DNA from: Pectinophora gossypiella
Taxonomy: Eukaryota; Arthropoda; Insecta; Lepidoptera; Gelechiidae
NCBI RefSeq assembly: GCF_024362695.1
Contig: NC_065407.1
Location: 10,354,001 to 10,418,000, forward strand
Direction of reading: 5' to 3'
DNA length: 64,000 nt
Shown: positions 30,753-41,439 of the stretch, one piece after another
Numbering within the stretch: the first letter of the stretch is position 1
Layout: every line of letters begins with the position of its first letter
Translations under genes and position numbers: made by a program
Notes under the pieces: model-generated
What the model was told of the DNA's origin: nothing
Databases searched by the model: none
What the model saw: the letters and a program-made list of their open reading frames with translations, nothing else

Positions 30753-31328
30753 AAGTTTGGACATCTGAACAGTGGCGTAGTGTAGCTGATAATCCCAGCA
30801 CTGGGCTAATTACCAGCTGGAAAGCACTCTATTGCAGCCAGGTAGACCTTTGGGGTAGTTGCTAACCTAGTTATAAAAGTTTTGTAAGTAGCCAAGGACC
30901 CCTGAATTGGCTTAACGACTTCCAAAGTGCATTCTTTAGTCAAAACTTGTTTTAAAGGAATAAAAAATCTAGCAGTCTTTGAACAAGTTTAGTTTGATCA
31001 CGTTCCGATCTCATTAGCGACAGTATATTTGTTTTAGTAAGAGTAAGTAGTTTTATAATAAAAGGCAAGCGGCCTGCGACTTCGTCTTCGTCGTTATTCG
31101 TTTGTTTGATTTTATCTTATTATTTTTTATTTTGAATTCTAGTTCTGCTACAGCCTCGAAATACGGACGCATAGTCTGAAATAAATGATCGAATTTTAAT
31201 CAATAATACTAGCGGCCACTTGCGACTTAAATTTTTATAGATTCTGATATATAAGTTATTTTGCCGAGAAGTTTCATCAAAGTCTGTTTAGTAGGTTTTG
31301 CGTGGAAGACTTAACAAACATACATGCA
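30753..31328. other. no recognised gene
   Basis: AT-rich DNA without matched repeats or domains. Confidence 0.4.
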
Positions 31329-31548
31329 CACTGAAAAAATATATTTAGCAGAGCTTTGTTTATTATTTACAAAACAGAGGGTCCACTAAACTTTGCAACA
31401 CTAAGTAACGTAATTGTTTAGTTAACAAACAATAAACTTTGATAAAATATTACGAAACAGTTTTGTTACTTAGTGATACAAATTTTCGTAGTCACTCTGT
31501 TTTGTAAACAATAAGCAAAGTTTTGCAAAATATTAAATTTATTCAGTG
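31329..31548. mobile_element. MITE with about 55-bp inverted ends
   Basis: The left end cactgaaaaaatatatttag and the right end aatttattcagtg are inverted repeats. Inside them, tttgtttattatttacaaaa mirrors ttttgtaaacaataagcaaa, and the arms extend to about 31380 and 31495. The termini CACTGAA/TTCAGTG are clean. Non-coding, 220 bp. Confidence 0.75.
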
Positions 31549-31687
31549 CAATACATCCGCACAAACTTTCGCGTTTATAATTTTAGTAGAGTACTTAGTA
31601 GGATTAAACAACCCGCAGTGGAGCAGTGTGGTGGTGATGCTCCATACCCACTTCGGTTGATTGAGTCGAGACGTGGGGGGATAAAAT

Positions 31688-32082
31688 GGCCACATCGAAG
31701 CAATTCATCTCATCATCATCAATTTAAGAGCCACGCTCTTGTCGGTGTAGCATTATCCTTGCTACTTTTTTAGGGAAAAATAGGGCAGTGGTTCCCCTCT
31801 TGCCTTCCGCCCCGCAGTCTGAGTTGTCTGACGCAAGTGGTATGGCGCCCAGAGTAGTCTATTAGAAAGCCATACTAGGACTCCTGTCCTCTGCCTCTGA
31901 ATAGTACTGACAGTTACTCCTGCCCTCTGTCCGGTTACAGCCCCTGTGACTCAATTCACAAAACACTCAATTCTAAAAGCAATATTGCAACTTGACATTT
32001 GTGCATATTAAAGTAAGTGCGCATCGCAAACAAATGTCAAATTGCAATATTACTTTTTTAGATGAATTGCTTCGATGTGGCC
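31688..32082. mobile_element. TIR element (23-bp perfect TIRs) containing a LINE tail
   Basis: The termini ggccacatcgaagcaattc (31688-31710) and the reverse complement gaattgcttcgatgtggcc (32060-32082) match over all 23 bp. Just inside the right end is a second inverted repeat (gcaatattgcaacttgacat near 31980 against caaatgtcaaattgcaatat near 32033). No ORF. Confidence 0.7.
31705..31750 (-). repeat. LINE 3' tail inside the TIR element
   Basis: On the minus strand it reads caccgacaagagcgtggctc, ttaaattgatgatgatga. The same tail follows the LINE remnant at 48606-48990 (caccgacaagagcgcagctc) and a piece recurs near 52436. Confidence 0.6.
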
Positions 32083-32097
32083 TTTTTAACCCCCCTG

Positions 32098-32232
32098 TGC
32101 CATAGAATAAGGAATAATAACTACGTATGAAACGGCAACTCTCCGCTCCCCACCAGCGCAGCGTCTGAGCTACGTTTACCTCACCCCGCCTCGGACATAA
32201 GTTTCGTGAAGGCTGCTCGCTGATTATGTTCG
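32098..32232 (+). repeat. dispersed repeat family G, copy 2
   Basis: It contains ccatagaataaggaataata, cggcaactctccgctcccca and tgagctacgtttacctcacc, matching 50524-50752 and, inverted, 43683-43843. Confidence 0.65.
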
Positions 32233-32493
32233 AATTTTGAAATTGTCTCCGACGTTCTTTAGTAAATTTTTTTTTTCATAGATCTTGTTCATCAAAACAT
32301 GCTAATAATTTGCAATAAAAATTAACCTAGGCTAAGTGTTTAATGTAAAAATATTGTGAACCTTCTTTGTTCAAAATTTCTTGTTTCTGATTTTTGTGGT
32401 AAATAAATAAATAAATATTAACTGATAAATAAATAAATAGTACTATTTACCTAAGTAAGTAATGACGGTTAGATTAGGTAATGTAATTGGCTG

Positions 32494-32645
32494 CCATCAG
32501 ACGTCACACGTACAGTTCTGTGTGTTGATAATGTGAATGTGTAGTGTCTGTGTGAAATGAGGTTGTTTTTATGAAGTGTCCGGTGCATCCACTGCTGGGT
32601 GTGCCAGCAGTGGGACAAATGTAGGCTGTTGATGTTGTAGGATTT
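32494..32645 (+). repeat. family G end and LINE-type tail
   Basis: The segment gacgtcacacgtacagttct, tgtgtagtgtctgtgtgaaa and tatgaagtgtccgg match the far end of family G. It continues into gccagcagtgggacaaatgt and aggctgttgatgttgta, a tail also seen near 46420 and 48120. Confidence 0.55.
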
Positions 32646-32656
32646 AGATTCTTTTC

Positions 32657-32688
32657 AAATTCAAATTCAAAAATATCTTTATTCATTT
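32657..32688 (-). repeat. LINE tail (CR1/Jockey-like), minus
   Basis: On the minus strand it reads tgaataaagatatttttg followed by aatttgaatttga, the same ending as in the nested LINE at 21402-21570. Confidence 0.5.
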
Positions 32689-32689
32689 T

Positions 32690-33190
32690 ATTTTATTTTA
32701 TTTTATTCGGGTAGCTTACAGCCCCTTTTACAAAGTAAATATTTATATGTGTAAACAAACGCCAATTATAAAGCTACCACAGGTGAACTTAAAACATATT
32801 ACATGTCAAACGGGCTCAGTTACCTAACCTAAAATTAAATAAGGTTCCTTGTTCAGCAAGGTTTTTAAACTTTGAGTACTACTGTAGAACAGGTCAAAGC
32901 GAGAATCAGTATTGAGCTTATTAACTAATCTTAATGTTCTAGGAAAGAAGCTATTGTTTCTATAATTAGTGTGACTGAGAGGGGCGTGAAGTAAATTATT
33001 ATGTCGCAAAATTCTATTAGGAACTCTAAGATGGATCATACTGAGGAGATCAGGACAGTCAGACTTACTTTGGGCTATTTTCAGCAGAAATGATAAATCA
33101 GCAATCGACCGACGCAGACTTAGTGGTAAGAGATGAAGTTTATGGCACAGATGATCATAGTCCAAGTCAGTGTTGATATGGAACATAGCA
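32690..33190 (-). pseudogene. 5'-truncated LINE: pol C terminus and 3' UTR
   Basis: Coding on the minus strand. The frame 33186-32824 (120 residues) reads LPLSLRRSIADLSFLLKIAQ, CPDLLSMIHLRVPNRILR, HTNYRNNSFFPRTLRLVNKL and FDLFYSSTQSLKTLL. These are typical of the C-terminal tail of CR1- or Jockey-like reverse transcriptases: the 'RR..AD..FLYK ... P.R..R ... TNY..NS...R' region. The RT catalytic core is absent and the apparent ATG at 33186 is internal, so no working protein is made. The 3' UTR follows (gtggtagctttataattggc, ggggctgtaagctacccg) and ends in (TAAAA)n at about 32692-32708. The 3' end of a second copy is at 59463-59580. Confidence 0.82.
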
Positions 33191-34430
33191 TAAGAAACGT
33201 TTAAACTTTTATTTCAGTAGGTAACATAGTTATACTTTGAATCGTCATTTTTTACATAACGAATGTCTCATCCTCCTATAACTACCGCAGCTTCTCACAA
33301 CCTTTGTAGACATATGACTAGTTTGTAGCACAGTTCCGCTTGTCGATTGGAAAACTCGTAAAAGTTGGGCAATTCTCGCCGCGGTCAGTCAGCGGTTGAC
33401 AGTTTAGTGGCATTGATGACACTTCGTTTGAGCTTCTCCGTGATTCGCTGGGAAAAGGCAAAATTGACCAAAGTAATGAATAGTATGGGTACGAGAACTG
33501 ACAAACAGAAGTTTCAAGCCTTCGTGTGACATAGAGCGTTTGTTAACTATCTAAGTAGTATTTTTTTGCCATCGACACGAAAAGAAGAAGAGAGCGGTTA
33601 TTTAATTGACGATTGCCCCAGAAGCTTAATCACAAATTATGTTTTTGGACTCAAAAATATCTACCTACTTACCAACCACTGACCATAATAAAATTGTTAT
33701 ATCTACTATTGTATGTCTTGTTGCCTTAGCAATCTTAGCTTTCGCTACTTGGCCGGATATCATAGCTTCGAATACGGGTAAACCCTTAAGTTAGCAGGTT
33801 TCTGGACTTGTCGTCTTGAATATCACCAGGGCCAATAGTATACCAGCGTAGGTATGAGGCCCATTTATTGGGAGCATCCGCCGCCACCATATTGTGATTA
33901 TTTTCATTCCTTTTTGTTTTTATCACCATTTTGGGTAAGTTATTTTTTTGATGTTATTGTATTGTTACTGTGGCGTCGAATTTCTTTTTTAACATTAAAA
34001 AAACATGATCTACATTAACTACTTGATGTAAACTTATGTAAGTAGATCATAAATAATTTTAACAACACCTCGCAGTAGTTAGATGGTATCACGACAAATC
34101 CATTATAAACATATAACTAAATTATTCAAATAGACAATATTTTGGGCACATCAAAAACAAGAAATCAGATTAATGGCGCTTTTAAACCTTCTAACTTCGT
34201 CTCGGATTACCCATTTATAAATGTGCCATACTTTTTGAATAGACTTCAAATTTTCCGTCCAATTACAGTGAATCACTATTTTTAAGTCGAAGAAATGTTT
34301 GGAACTAGATACTGCCGTAGTTTTGAATGTTGGAAATTATAGAGGAGACGAGTACGTTTTGTGCCTTTTCTTATTCTAGCTTTGCTTGTTCGAGCATTAC
34401 TTTAATGTTTGTATTATTTGCTTAATAATA
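33191..34430. other. no recognised gene
   Basis: AT-rich; I see no coding motifs and no repeat matches. Confidence 0.4.
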
Positions 34431-34600
34431 ACTAATAATAACTTTATTGCACAAAATAAGAGAAATACAAAAATATACGTTTACTTAAAACTAAAGGTGT
34501 GCTTATAAACTAATTAGAATTCAGGAGTTGTACAGGGGTCCCCAAACTAGGCAATGCCTGAATCTTGGGGAACCAGATATTTTTTTTATTAGAAACTAGC
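34431..34600 (-). repeat. LINE 3' tail, minus
   Basis: The sequence taataactttattgcacaaa followed by aagagaaatacaaaaatata is the reverse of a LINE end that also appears at 59248-59345 and 21147-21190 (actttattgcacat). How far the element extends rightward is unclear; a minus frame at 34715-34900 shows no domain. Confidence 0.5.
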
Positions 34601-36449
34601 CTTAATTTTACTTACAATCTAAAATTATAACATAAAAAGAAAAGTAAACAAAAATAAGCATTACAAAATAAACTGTAGCATAGGTATAAATTGAGGAAGA
34701 GGTAAGTATAACATTTATTTTACGAGGTCTTCAGTAGTGGAATAGTCCAGGGTGAGTAACCAGTCTGTTAACAAGGCCTTTGCTACCGGAATAAAGCAGT
34801 CTATAATACAGCAGGACTTAGTTACTGCATTGTAAGTGCGAGATCTCACAAACTCTCCAAATCTACTCGCAAAAACCGTGTTAACAGTCGGCAAAGGCAC
34901 ACTGTAAATGCGTTTTTTAACAGTTCTTTATATGTGTCAGAATTTAATATATGTTTGTGGCTGATTATGCATGTCTTTAGAATAAATAACGGTCGAATTG
35001 TTAGTACCTTGGCTTACTTTATTGCTTTATGATATTTTGAAAATAATCTAAATGACCTCTCCAGTGCAGTGTTACATTGATCGTCAAATCCGAGTTCCTT
35101 AAGTTTTACGTTTGTTTTTAAATGACGTCCCAGGTTGCTTTTCATAAAAAATCCATAGTAATTTCGTGTTTTGACGTTTAGTAAAAAGTAACTGATTTGA
35201 TTAGTTGGAAACTAACGTACTGTATGGGTCTGGGTGATTTTATAAGTAATAAAAACTGGTTGTGCTGGTGGCATATGTCTCATACCCTTTTTGGTCAATA
35301 TGGATAAATCAGTAGGTAAGTGATGGGGGATAAAACGTAACAGGATTAACATGATTAGGATTTTTTTAAATCTTGAATATTATTATTAATACGTATTAGC
35401 AATTGCTTTATTTACTACAATAATCCGTACGGGACACTAAACAAACCTGCCCATACAACAGTGCCCATTTTCTGCCAAGAAGATTTTATTGTCTGGTTTC
35501 GTTTAGCAAGCTCCACTCGCGAGCTATGAGGATACCACAGTAATAGTTTCCGCTGTTGCCTACGGAACCATAAAAATCTAACTATGCACGACGCGAGCGC
35601 CGCTTTGCGCGTGGCAGCGCCATTGTTGTCCGGCCCTTTGTTACTCGGTTAAAATTCCTACTGAAAGAATCGCAACTGATCAAAGACAAAGCATAAAAGT
35701 TTCCAGTGCCCTCATTCTGTTTTATTAACAAAAAGTTGGGAAAAGTTGACGAATGTCTGCCGCTTTATTGTCCAATTCATTTGTCCTGGCCAAGGTACCG
35801 CCGGCAATGGGAATGCAGCCTCCACGGCTTCTGTTCCCGGCAGATTACCTATTGTACACCAAGTTTGTCTTCCTCCTTGTTCCCGGAATGCTGCAAACTT
35901 CGCTGTCCAATAATGGATATTGTTGAATTAATGATACTCACTAGCCTGGATTATGAAACTTTAATTAAATGAAAGAAAAAGTTGTAAGGAAACTTTTACG
36001 TGATTCAAATGATTAAGTTTCAGCGAAATTAATTGAGATGATTTTACAATGCTTCGCCTCTGAGAAGAGGAAAATTTTCGGTAAGTATTTTTGTTCCCAA
36101 TCTAATTAGCGAAAAAAGGTTTCTTCCGTGAAAACTCACTGTCTATCTTCCTGTCGGAATGTTTCGTTATTCGGTTAAATTATCTATTTTTTATTATTTC
36201 AATTGTCAATTAGGTAAAAAATTAAAGATTATTTTTATCAAAATATGTAATTGGACACGTGTCGCACGTGACAGTATCCTTATCAGAGTGCGTGGGAAAG
36301 CGGGCAGGATGTATCGTAGCAGGAAATCATTGAATATGTAATATGTTTCTATAAATTATTGAATACAATGTCGTAGAGTCAAGTGTGTGATGGGCACATA
36401 CATACCCAGATTAATGTTGATTTTTTGGGTATGTGTTATAATATATACA
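34601..36449. other. no recognised gene
   Basis: Segment 35706-35972 has an open plus-strand frame of somewhat higher GC (PLYCPIHLSWPRYRRQWECS). Its residues match no family I know. The rest is featureless. Confidence 0.35.
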
Positions 36450-36676
36450 GGGTGTTAGTGACATCGTAACGAATACTGAGGGGGATGTTTCAGACCATGA
36501 TTCAGAGTTAATATCAAATGGAATTTTCCGTCGCAAAATTCATGTTTTTTTTAGTTTTTATTAAATATTTTCAATTCTACCTATACTTTTGCGATAGAAA
36601 ATTCCACTTGATATTAACTCAGAGTAATCAGCTGAATCATCCCTTTCAGTAATCGTTACGATGTCACTTACACCCC
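36450..36676. mobile_element. fold-back MITE family A, copy 5 (complete)
   Basis: It starts ggtgttagtgacatcgtaac and ends gttacgatgtcacttacacc. Left arm landmarks are gggggatgtttcagaccatg and ttaatatcaaatggaatttt. The right arm mirrors them with a ttattaaatattttcaattc centre. The whole element is close to a 227-bp hairpin. Confidence 0.88.
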
Positions 36677-36712
36677 GCACAAGTACACACTGTAGCCATA
36701 CAAGTAGGTATG

Positions 36713-36935
36713 GGTGTTAGTGACACCGTAACGAATACTGAGGGGGATGATTCAGACCATGATCCTGAGTTGATATCAAGTGGAATTTTCTGTCGGAAAA
36801 TTCATGACTTTTACGTTTTTTTTTAATTATTTTCAGTTCCATATTTTTGCGACGGAAAATCCCACTTGATATTAACTCAGACTCATGGCCTGAATCATCC
36901 CTCAAAGTTTTCGTTACGATGTCACTAACACCTGT
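36713..36935. mobile_element. fold-back MITE family A, copy 6 (complete)
   Basis: It lies 36 bp after copy 5. It starts ggtgttagtgacaccgtaac and ends cgatgtcactaacacc. The arms carry gatgattcagaccatgatcc and ggcctgaatcatccctcaaa. The open minus-strand frame here is produced by the repeat. Confidence 0.88.
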
Positions 36936-37920
36936 ATATATATTTAATTCCTTAGACGATTGCATCAATGGGGCTATTTATAATAGGCTAGCTATATATA
37001 ATAGGGCTTATTTGTAAATGGTATGTTCTAAGTTCCTCCCTAACTTGTTGAAATTCGAATATTATAATTTTCTAGAAAAAAAAAAATCTGCAGAACATTT
37101 ATTTTTGGAAGTATAGTATAACACAATAGGAACGTAATTACGTAAGTATTCATAAATGCACGTTAAGACAACTTGTTCTTGAGAAGTTGGTATTCTCTTA
37201 GTTTGTCTTATTTTCCTTTTAAGTTACCTAGTTCTCGGAACTCGTACTGAAGACATAAAAACTTAGATTATCATTACTGTATTATATGTTAGGAAAAAAC
37301 TACTCTAAACTTCAACTGAAACGAAGTTACTCGTACGTATTGCTATGAAATTTTACTAAGAACATAAACGTTATATTCAACTGGGAGCTTTATTAAAACA
37401 TTCTTTGGACGTATCAAGCTCGGTTCGTATGAAATAAAATATTCTCCGGAGTCGCAAGATGTTTGTATGTAGAAAGATAATGATAAAGTTGGAAAAGGAA
37501 AATTCAAATTCAAATGACTGTGTTGGACTCAGGTAGTCTAGATAGCAATATGACTAACTACATTAAAAACTGTATTGCAAAACGACAAAATTTCACTTCA
37601 AAAGATAGCTGCTTATATAATTATGTGTGTAAAGTAGGTCATACATATCATTATGAAATAGTCTCTATATTCATACTTAACATAAATTCACATCGAATCG
37701 AGAGGGTAGCCTAGCCGTAGCCTACTCCATCGCACTCAAAAGTTTTCGGTGAGGAAAGAAAAGGATTTCGGCAGGGTTCTAACTCAGTTATTTATGGTTT
37801 CCTAATAAAAACAAAAACTATTTATATACTAAATACACATACATGATGGACTAATGTTATGGGCGATCGGCTGATCCCTTATCACTTTACGGTGTATCAT
37901 ATCCAGCTTACAATATCGTA
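36936..37920. other. no recognised gene
   Basis: Unique-looking AT-rich DNA. Confidence 0.4.
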
Positions 37921-37924
37921 TAAA

Positions 37925-38012
37925 TAGTGGCTGCAAGTCGTCTTTGATTACTTGTGGCTCTGCCCACCCCATTAGGGACTACGGGCGTGAGTTTATGTAT
38001 TTATATACTAAC
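37925..38012 (+). repeat. retroposon tail-like segment
   Basis: The sequence cttgtggctctgcccacccc, attagggactacgggcgtga and gtttatgtatttatat looks like a LINE 3' end (compare the 'ggcgtgagtttgtgtatgta' ending at 51870). Confidence 0.45.
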
Positions 38013-38214
38013 ATATAGTCCCCCAAGTACTTTAACACAATCCAGATTAGACTGTCGAGAGACGAGTATGAAATCGAATTTGATAAGACACAACGGCTGG
38101 AGGCTTTGAGCATGAAAATGAATATGGTAGCATAACGTAGTAGTATCGTATTAAGAGTTCATGTACCATTTTAGAGAGATTTAGAATAGGCTCTCGCCTC
38201 CCAAAGCTATGTCC

Positions 38215-38446
38215 TGCAGGGCTAACATGCTCAACGTGATAAAATTATCGATCGATTCAATAAATTTTGTCGAAATCGATAAGTTTGTTTTTTTCCCTAA
38301 CATGCTTGGCACGTGAGTTTGTTCGTATTTTGACAGAACTACATGACTTATTTGGGTTCACATATTAGCACCGATCGACAAAACGGCATGATTATATCGT
38401 CAGAATCGATAAAATTTTATCACGTTGCGCAAGTTAGCCCTACTGG
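38215..38446 (+). mobile_element. palindromic MITE family H, copy 2
   Basis: The ends gcagggctaacatgctcaac (38216 on) and gcgcaagttagccctactg (to about 38444) are inverted repeats. Further in, gtgataaaattatcgat mirrors atcgataaaattttatcac. The interior matches 23560-23811 in reverse (ttatttgggttcacatatta). Confidence 0.8.
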
Positions 38447-39587
38447 AACGTGTTAATAGGATGGAAAAACCACAAGTAATCTAAAGACAACTTATAGCCA
38501 CTGTCAACCCTTTAAACAATACTGATGTAATATATTATTTAAAAAGAAGTTGTGTGATAATGACACAACTAGACAAGCGACATTTGCGTGACTGCCTGAC
38601 ACTTATATGACTGATGACAATCGATTACTTATAATAAAGTCAGACTTAAGTATTTCCACGTAAGGTTACCAATTACACGTGTAAATCGGATTCGTGATGT
38701 TGTTATATTTTATGAATGTTACGCGTAATGAATGTTATATATTTTGGAAAAGTTTTCTGTTGAAGGTTCTAATTTTGATCGAGATTTCCTTTATTTTCTG
38801 TACCTACGCATATAGGTAGGCAGTATTTAAGTTTTGCTAGTGATATACGATAGTCCGATTTTACATGCTCAGATTTAGCGAGAAATACAGCCTGAAAATG
38901 AGACAAGCAGCCGTTGAAGCTACCGTAGAGAGGAATTTACACAGCGTAATGGTTCTACAGATGTTCTAGCGCCAAACCACACACATTGACAGAAAGCATC
39001 TCACACATGGCAAGTGAAAATGTTCAAAGTTTAAAAAATAATTCTCTGCAAATAAAAATACCTCGGTGCATAATAAAAGCTGATATCGAGGGCATTATAG
39101 CTTCCATTTATAACCCGTGGTAAATATATTTTTGTTCTCACAGGTTGTGGAATTTATCTGATAAAAAGGCTTTCATATTAGCCTGCCTTGTTTGCCGTAA
39201 GACTGCCGAGAAAGCGATGCAACAAAAGTTGATGCTACTTCAAGCGTATTCTTAAGTATCCTCTCAGGATTAACTTATTTTTTACGTAAGTACCTACTTA
39301 CGTTCCATACTGAATGTTTTAGCTGTTAATAAACACAAATGTATCTAAAACATCGTCTTAAAGGCTTTATTTCATCATATTTCTATTAGGATGCCTATAC
39401 CAAGTCTGGCTGTGGTTGTTTTCTGATGACGTAATAGTTAGCTTTACCCACTTTGCAAGATCCTTTGATAACTTACGAAAGTAAGTTAAGAAAAAGCGAA
39501 TAAAATTATTACTTATTTTTAATGTCAGGTAAGGCAGTGACCGGTAATATCAACTCAACTCAAAAATTTTATAATATTTTCGTTTTT
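38447..39587. other. no recognised gene
   Basis: Nothing matched. Confidence 0.4.
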
Positions 39588-39645
39588 TTTGACGTGACTT
39601 ATTGTAGATTTGCCACAGGTGGCATTAACTACTTGGCCGGAAAGT
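39588..39645 (-). repeat. family B tail fragment
   Basis: The sequence ttgacgtgacttattgtaga then ggcattaactacttggccgg is the reversed 3' end of family B. Similar stubs lie at 46020-46112 and 53509-53565. Confidence 0.65.
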
Positions 39646-40129
39646 TATTAATTTTATAGACTACCATCGTTTAGGTAAATATGCTTCTGAATTACTGACC
39701 TATAGTTATGTAGACATCAGGAATACACCTGTCTCCCTACAAAGACGGGAAATATAATAAAGTCTTTGTACCACGGCCGCTTCCACGATTTAATCTAACA
39801 TGAAAAAGACTTCTTACGAAGGATTACGCAAGTCAATGAACAACGTTCCATTATCAACCTAGGGACTGTTTCTGCCTATTTTACATTTATATTTTCGGTC
39901 CAAAGTAAAGTTACTTTGTAAAGCATATTTGGACACATCTGATTGATCGATCACATGTGAGGATATTGATTGAAAACCCGCTCTACTAGTTTACACAATA
40001 CAGTTTTCTATACATTTTATCGAACACATTACTGTCTAATTTGAGTTAAAGTGTACAAAAACATATTGTATACAATAGACATAATATAAGATTTTGTATA
40101 CTTATAGCATATTATTTGCATATATACAG
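39646..40129. other. no recognised feature
   Basis: AT-rich spacer. Confidence 0.4.
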
Positions 40130-40692
40130 TTGTTAGTGACAACATACCGAATAAAACATACTGAGGGGGATGATTCAGCTTATGATTCTGAGTTAATATC
40201 AATTAAAGCATATAATAACGGGTTCTTACCGCGTTTAAATGGGGATATGACAAGTGCGGTTTGTCGTAGTGAGTTTGGTGCGAGTTCAGATGGTTCCGAA
40301 CATTCCGATATCAAAAACATAAACAAGCGGCAAAGAAAGAGGGTAGACAGATATGTCTGCCCGTAGAAAATTATGGATCTTACCTACTCCACTCCAATCT
40401 CATCAGTCATCCCGTGATCAAGGCAAATGCAACAGTGTCGAAATATCGGGAGTCTCAAATCCCCATTTAAACGCGGTAAGAATCCGTTATTATGTGCTTT
40501 AATTATGATAATAACCGCGTAAAGTTAAAACAATGTATTAATATCAATTGTTCCGTCGCAAAATTAATGTTTTTTTTTAATTCTGTCAAATTATTTTCAA
40601 TTCTGTACCTTTACAATGGGAAATGCCATTTGATTTTAACTCAGAATTCTGAACCAAATTATTCTTCTCGGTTTTATTTCGATGTTACTTAC
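40130..40692. mobile_element. fold-back MITE family A, copy 7, split by another element
   Basis: The left arm is 40130-40204 (gttgttagtgacaacatacc ... gagttaatatcaatt). The remainder, 40539-40692, resumes at ttaatatcaattgttccgtc and ends with the right arm up to acttacccccc. The split point carries a 12-bp direct repeat (ttaatatcaatt) on either side of the insert. Confidence 0.75.
40201..40504. mobile_element. TIR element nested in family A copy 7
   Basis: The 45-bp inverted ends are aattaaagcatataataacg (40201) through the matching 40245, and 40460-40504 ending gtgctttaatt, with two mismatches. The interior includes an open stretch (SEHSDIKNINKRQRKRVDRY) that is short and unmatched. The inserted DNA may reach about 40538, where taaccgcgtaaagtt looks like a further piece of the terminal motif. 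Confidence 0.75.
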
Positions 40693-40734
40693 CCCCCAGT
40701 AAAAGTACGTACAGGTAGCCGTACGGGTACGTAT

Positions 40735-40897
40735 GGGTGTTAGTGACACTGTAACGAAAACTTTGAGGGAGGATTCAGACATAATATTCTGAGTTGATAT
40801 CAAGTGGATTTTTATGTTGGAAAATTCATAAAAATTTTAGTATCTTTTTCAATTATTTTCAGTTCCATACTTTTGCGACGGAAAATTCTTCTTATTA
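40735..40897 (+). mobile_element. fold-back MITE family A, copy 8 (left arm and centre)
   Basis: It runs from ggtgttagtgacactgtaac to tgcgacggaaaattcttctt, after which the right arm is lost. Confidence 0.75.
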
Positions 40898-41079
40898 CTT
40901 AAACTACTACTTTATATTTAAAACGAAATGTGTCTTGGGTATTTGGCAACAATCAAGCAGAAACCAAATAAAAATCTTTGTCGTGTAAATTGTACATCAA
41001 ATCTAGGCTTTAATACATAAACTCACGCCGGAATTCTTCCCGTGCATTTGACGATAAATAAGTAGATGTGAATCAAAAC

Positions 41080-41439
41080 TGTTTGCACAAATTCCCGACG
41101 ACCCGATTACTCTAGCCATAGAGGCAGCCAATCAGCTCGCGACACCAAACACTTCAGGACCCCGATACCGACCCCGCCGGCGTGGTCGACGATTTCCCTC
41201 ATTCAGCGCTTATCGCTATCGACCCACTAGGGTCGATTAATTCTTTCAAATATTTTTCCTCTCAGACGACGCCCTGAGCCGAGGTTCGCGCCCAACTGGG
41301 CACCCTCAGGCCTGTTGTCTTAAACGTTGTACCGGGTGAGAGCCTTCAGCGCTCCCCATTTGTCCGGCCAAGTAGTTAATGCCATCTGCGGCAAATCTAC
41401 AATAAGTCACGTCAAAAAAAAAAAAATGTTTGCACAAAT
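41080..41439 (+). mobile_element. poly(A) retroposon family B, copy 3, with target-site duplication
   Basis: This is the fullest copy. The body 41093-41426 starts tcccgacgacccgattactc, ends in an A-run, and is flanked by a perfect 13-bp repeat tgtttgcacaaat at 41080-41092 and 41427-41439. The 5' part (agccatagaggcagccaatc) is shared only with the copy at 50884. Confidence 0.9.

Noticed and set aside
40094..40366. 90-codon plus-strand gene
   Set aside because: It is a composite of a family A arm and the nested TIR element; no known domain.
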